Positions 59,876-64,000 of a stretch of DNA of 64,000 bases are shown piece after piece (within the stretch, counting starts at the first letter, position 1; the number at the start of each line of letters is the position of its first letter). The stretch is from Chrysemys picta bellii (Eukaryota > Chordata > Testudines > Emydidae). The position numbers and the translations under genes are program-made. The stretch lies in assembly GCF_011386835.1 (NCBI RefSeq), contig NC_088799.1, positions 73,675,302 through 73,739,301 on the forward strand, given 5' to 3'. The notes beneath the pieces were generated by a model. That model did no database searches. It was given only the letters and a program-made list of their open reading frames with translations, and had not been told where the DNA came from.

Positions 59876-62800
59876 TGAACCTTCTACAGGCACCTTAAAG
59901 ATAAGTCCTTAGGGGTAAATACTACCTCATCCTGCACATACATGGAGCATCTTATCCACAGCAGACTGGTGGTGTTCAACTGCAAAGGGGGAGGCAAGAT
60001 CTGAGGTACCCACACAGGAGTTCTGCAGTAGGTGGAGATCTACTCTGGAGGGACTCCCTCTGAGTGGCTGTGGAGGATTTTGAAGGCTATAGTCATGGAA
60101 AGGGCTGGGCTACTGTGACCATGACTATTCATATTCTGCCATTTGACCCCTAATCCTCTCTCCCCCGCCCCCCCCCAAAAATCACAGGAGGATGCAAACT
60201 ATGCATAGACTAGTTGATCTGAAGCATGCAGTAGCACTTATGGAGTGGCTCTGCTGTTCCTCTGAAATCCAGTAGGAAGATTTCTACTCCCATACATGTA
60301 GGATATATGAACATGGGAGGTTACACTGTTAATAAGTTTTATTGCATGCTTTTTTAAATGAATGTACTGAAGATAAATGACTTTTTTTTAGCAGATACTT
60401 CTTCACAAGAGGGTTATTGTAAGGGATAGGCAGATCTCAAAGTTCAGATAATAAACCAAGAGTTTGGATGATCATCTGAAACTCTTGGATCGGCAAAACT
60501 GGGAAAGAAATCTGTCAGGTGCTTCTTCCCAAGATATTTGATATAGTGTGCTTCTGACTGGACTGGCAATACCTCTAGTTTTTGAGGCATTATGTCAGCT
60601 TTTCCAGACATGGCAGAATCATACAAAGAAGTATCATACAAATATTAATTAAATCTATGGTCTCTGAGTTTAGATTGGCTTTACTAAGTCTTAATATTCT
60701 GCATCAAGAAGAGAATTTTTACTTTTGCTAGATACGAACTTGACACCTGAGATAAATTCTTTCTTTAAATGATGCTTCCTTGCTCAGTCTGAAACAAGTT
60801 AGTCCAGCACTTATTTAGACATGTCCCGTTAGAAGTCAAAGCTTACTACATTAAAAAACGCAGCTTAATGGAGATTAAGAAGGGTTCCTAAATGCTGACA
60901 ATTGCCTTGCAACTGAGTAATCGTGGACTTCTATTTGAGACTGACATGATTATAACTTTCACAATGAGGGCTAAGAAAAACCAATTTTGATTTTAATCAG
61001 AAAATGTATTTTCTGGGTTTAGTTCTGTAACTCTAAATCATAGTGATGATAAAAAAAAAATAAGCTAAGCGGGATCAGACTGACAGTAAGTTGGAAAAAT
61101 ACAGCTACCAGGGCTTTACTTTAGCTATATTATGGTGTCACCACTAACGCCACCCCAGGTAAGTATTTGTTACTTCCATCATAAACACCATTTTTCAGGG
61201 CTTTTGCCTCACCATTTCCATTTTAATCAAGCTGAAACCTTGCTGTCTCTCTTTTTTGTGAAAGTGCATTTTAAAAATACGTATTAGTATTTAAAATAAT
61301 GCCAATAAACTATAACAATTGATTACCATTGATCAAAAAGGAAATTAGGAATATACAGCCTTAAAAGCTATATTTCCATTCTTAAGGAAAATAAGAGTAC
61401 ACAATACAGAGACAAAGCATTGGGAAAGATAAATTGGTTGAATAGAAAAGAAAGTGAACTGTCACTCCTTGGGGTGAAGAGCAATGAGAATAGTAAGACA
61501 GTCTAGGTTTTGGCATTGGGACCAGTATTTGACATAGATCTGTTCTGGGAATGGATGAAATTAGATTTAAAAAAAAAGATTTTAAAGAAAGAATAGACAA
61601 CTTTAAATGTAAGACAAATCTTTAACGATAACACTACTACCAAATGCTAATACGGTACATTAGTCTTGTTTCCACTGACCCAGTTAAGTCAATTTTTAGT
61701 CTGAATGCCAATGGTTTGGATCTGTTTACTCTTTCTTCTCACACACATTTTACATCTCCACAGTTGCCTTCAGATGATGAACTTGTGCTAGTTTATATTT
61801 CATTTCTAAGATTTGTTGTAGAGTTTCCCCTTACTGAGACTCCATAAAGTAGATTTTACTGTTTCTACATAATAGTTTGAAAATCAACTTCCCAAAGGAA
61901 AAAATAAAACTAGAATCTAGTGAACTCTTTCAAAAGGTTTTTATAATTAGGCTTCAGGGAAGATTAAAAATCAGAGCTGCATTAGAGCTGACAATTTGGC
62001 AATCAGATTTGATATAACAGAATACATGACCTGAATCCATCACAGAGAATTAAGAAAATATAAATGATTCACTTATGCCCTTTATGTTTTCAGTATAATT
62101 CAAAACTTTATATTTTAATAGATATCCTTTATAATATCAAGTAGAATGGGGGAAGCAGAAATCAACTACATTATAAACACTATTTGTTTTTAAGGACTCA
62201 CCGTTTTGGAGTACTTTACAAGTGAAATATAATCAGAATAAAATGACTGTGAAGGCTAGTGTCATAATGTGTACCTTAGTCATGTGGCTTGATTCAGCAT
62301 CCATCCTATATTGGCCTTACAGTACCAGCTGTAGCTCTGAATTATCATATAAAGAGAGATTCATGCCATTATTTATGGTCATCTGGTTTAAGCATATCCT
62401 GACTTTAAATTCAAGCTCCATAGTATGATACTGACTAGTGCTCGCAAGATGTCAGAAGTGTCTTCTCTTTAAGTAAGTAATGCAGTGACTTCATCTCAAA
62501 ACACTCTAAGGCCTCGATTCTTCAAAGCCTTCTTTAATTTTATGCAGTGTGAGTAATCACAGAAAAGGAATCTGAAGTGTGCAGAATTCAGCACATGCAT
62601 AAGTCTCCTCAGGCTTGGGGCCTAAGACCTAAATGGTGTAATTATAAATAAATCATATTTGAGAGAGAAAAATCAGATTAAAACAAAAGACATTTTGTTA
62701 CCCTAAAATTATTTATTAGGGGAATCAAGCTTTATTCAGTGGGTAGTTTTGTAGTACTAGTGAAACCATCTTATAAAAATAACAACAATTGACATTATTA

Positions 62801-62929
62801 TATTAGAGCTAGGTATGGCTCAAGTATCTTTAAAAAACAAAACAAATATTTACCATTGGAACTATGTTGCATGACCATTTATATGCATGCACGAACATAT
62901 GCAATAGGCAATGATCGTTTGCCAACTCC
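59876..62929. other. No gene recognised
   Basis: Long AT-rich tract without recognisable genes, RNA or repeat ends. Only small chance frames are present. Confidence 0.4.
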
Positions 62930-62959
62930 CATATTATTTTAGCTTTTGGTATATTATAG

Positions 62960-63284
62960 AATGAGGCTGCAGGTATTGACAACATCCCAGCAGAATTGAT
63001 GACATTTGGAGGAGAAATAGTAATAGATGTACTCACCGAGATCTGCAACAAGGTCTGGAAGACTGGTGAATGGCCCTCCCATGGACACAGTCACTAATCA
63101 TCACTCTCCCAAAAAAAGGCAACCTGCAATTATGTCAAAATTACCAGACCATAAGCTTAATTAACCATCCCAGCAAAGTGATGTTGAAAGTCATATTGAA
63201 CAGATTGAAGCCACAAGCGGAGAATATCATCACTGAAGAACAGGCTGGTTTTCATGCTGGAAGAAGTACCACAGAACAGATTTT
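62960..63284 (+). pseudogene. Non-LTR retrotransposon reverse transcriptase fragment
   Basis: The frame from about 62962 reads EAAGIDNIPAELM then KVWKTGEWP, the N-terminal finger region of a non-LTR RT. After a 1-base frameshift near 63080 it continues WTQSLIITLPKKGNLQLC, then NYQTISLINHPSKVMLKVIL, then ITEEQAGFHAGRSTTEQIF. The RT core motifs A to C are missing because a CR1 was inserted at about 63285. The sequence is not CR1-like; the clade (RTE/Nimb-like or other) is undetermined. Confidence 0.75.
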
Positions 63285-64000
63285 CATAGAATCATAGAAT
63301 CATAGAATATCAGAGTTGGAAGGGACCTCAAGAGGTCATCTAGTCCAACCCCCTGCTCAAAGCAGGACCAATTCCCAGCTAAATCATCCCAGCCAGGGCT
63401 TTGTCAAGCCGGGCCTTAAAAACCTCCAAGGAAGGAGACTCCACCACCTCCCTAGGTAATGCATTCCAGTGTTTCACCACCCTCCTAGTGAAATAGTTTT
63501 TCCTGATATCCAACCTGGACCTCCCCCACTGCAACTTGAGACCATTACTCCTTGTTCTGTCATCTGCCACCACTGAGAACAGCCGAGCTCCATCCTCTTT
63601 GGAACCCCCCTTCAGGTAGTTGAAGGCTGCTATCAAATCCCCCTTCATTCTTCTCTTCTCTTCTGGAGACTAAACAATCGCAGTTCCCTCAGCCTCTCCT
63701 CATAAGTCATGTGCTCCAGACCCCTAATCATTTTTGTTGCCCTCCGCTGGACTCTTTCCAATTTTTCTACATCTTTCTTGTAGTGTGGGGCCCAAAACTG
63801 GACACAGTATTCCAGATGAGGCCTCACCAGTGTCGAATAAAGGGGAACGATCACGTTCCTCGATCTGCTGGCAATGCCCCTACTTATACAGCCCAAAATG
63901 CCGTTAGCCTTCTTGGCAACAAGAGCACACTGTTGACTCATATCCAGCTTCTCGTCCACTGTGACCCCTAGGTCCTTTTCTGCAGAACTGCTACCTAGCC
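63285..64000 (-). mobile_element. CR1 LINE 3' part, minus strand, running past the window end
   Basis: The 3' terminus at 63285-63310 consists of repeated ATAGAATC units (the CR1 octamer tail). On the minus strand the frames 63959-63645 and 63648-63379 give the end of the CR1 polyprotein: [20 protein letters not shown], then [14 protein letters not shown], then [19 protein letters not shown], and in a second frame [22 protein letters not shown]. One frameshift near 63648 joins them. It is better preserved than the other CR1 copies here and therefore probably younger. Confidence 0.92.

Overview
The window looks like gene-poor nuclear DNA from a turtle, most likely a cryptodire. Three things point there: a tRNA-derived SINE whose 3' part resembles a CR1 LINE tail (the tortoise Pol III SINE design), many CR1 and L3-like LINE copies, and Penelope-like, hAT and Harbinger elements with termini I know from turtle genomes. 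I found no exon that I would assign to a host gene, and no tRNA, rRNA or CRISPR. Almost every long reading frame lies in a transposable element.

Layout. 0.5-2 kb: a 5'-truncated CR1 with a hAT MITE nested in it. 3.2-7.6 kb: a complete two-gene Harbinger transposon with TTA target duplications; the spliced Myb/SANT-like gene is intact and the transposase has one in-frame stop. 7.9-8.1 kb: a perfect 191-bp palindrome made from a Penelope-like tail. 9.9-11.1 kb: a decayed minus-strand L3/CR1. 13-18 kb: simple and tandem repeats, LTR-like sequence and another CR1. 22.7-26.3 kb: the most striking object, a young Penelope-like element (PLE) with an uninterrupted reverse transcriptase/GIY-YIG frame and 968-bp inverted arms. 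27.6-39.3 kb: hAT and Harbinger non-autonomous elements plus old unique sequence. 42-48 kb: LTR-like sequence, a C-rich minisatellite element, Harbinger MITEs, and a SINE nested in an L3 LINE. 50-60 kb: more MITEs, two LTR-like blocks and a third PLE insertion. 63-64 kb: a non-LTR RT fragment interrupted by a CR1 that runs off the window.

Best lead: three independent PLE insertions each have an exact 12-bp target duplication. In the two with inverted arms, a 40-44-nt terminal extension is present at one end only; the third lacks it and stops at the same motif. That suggests a fixed integration geometry for this family. All matches were read by eye; clade names and boundaries of older repeats are inferences.
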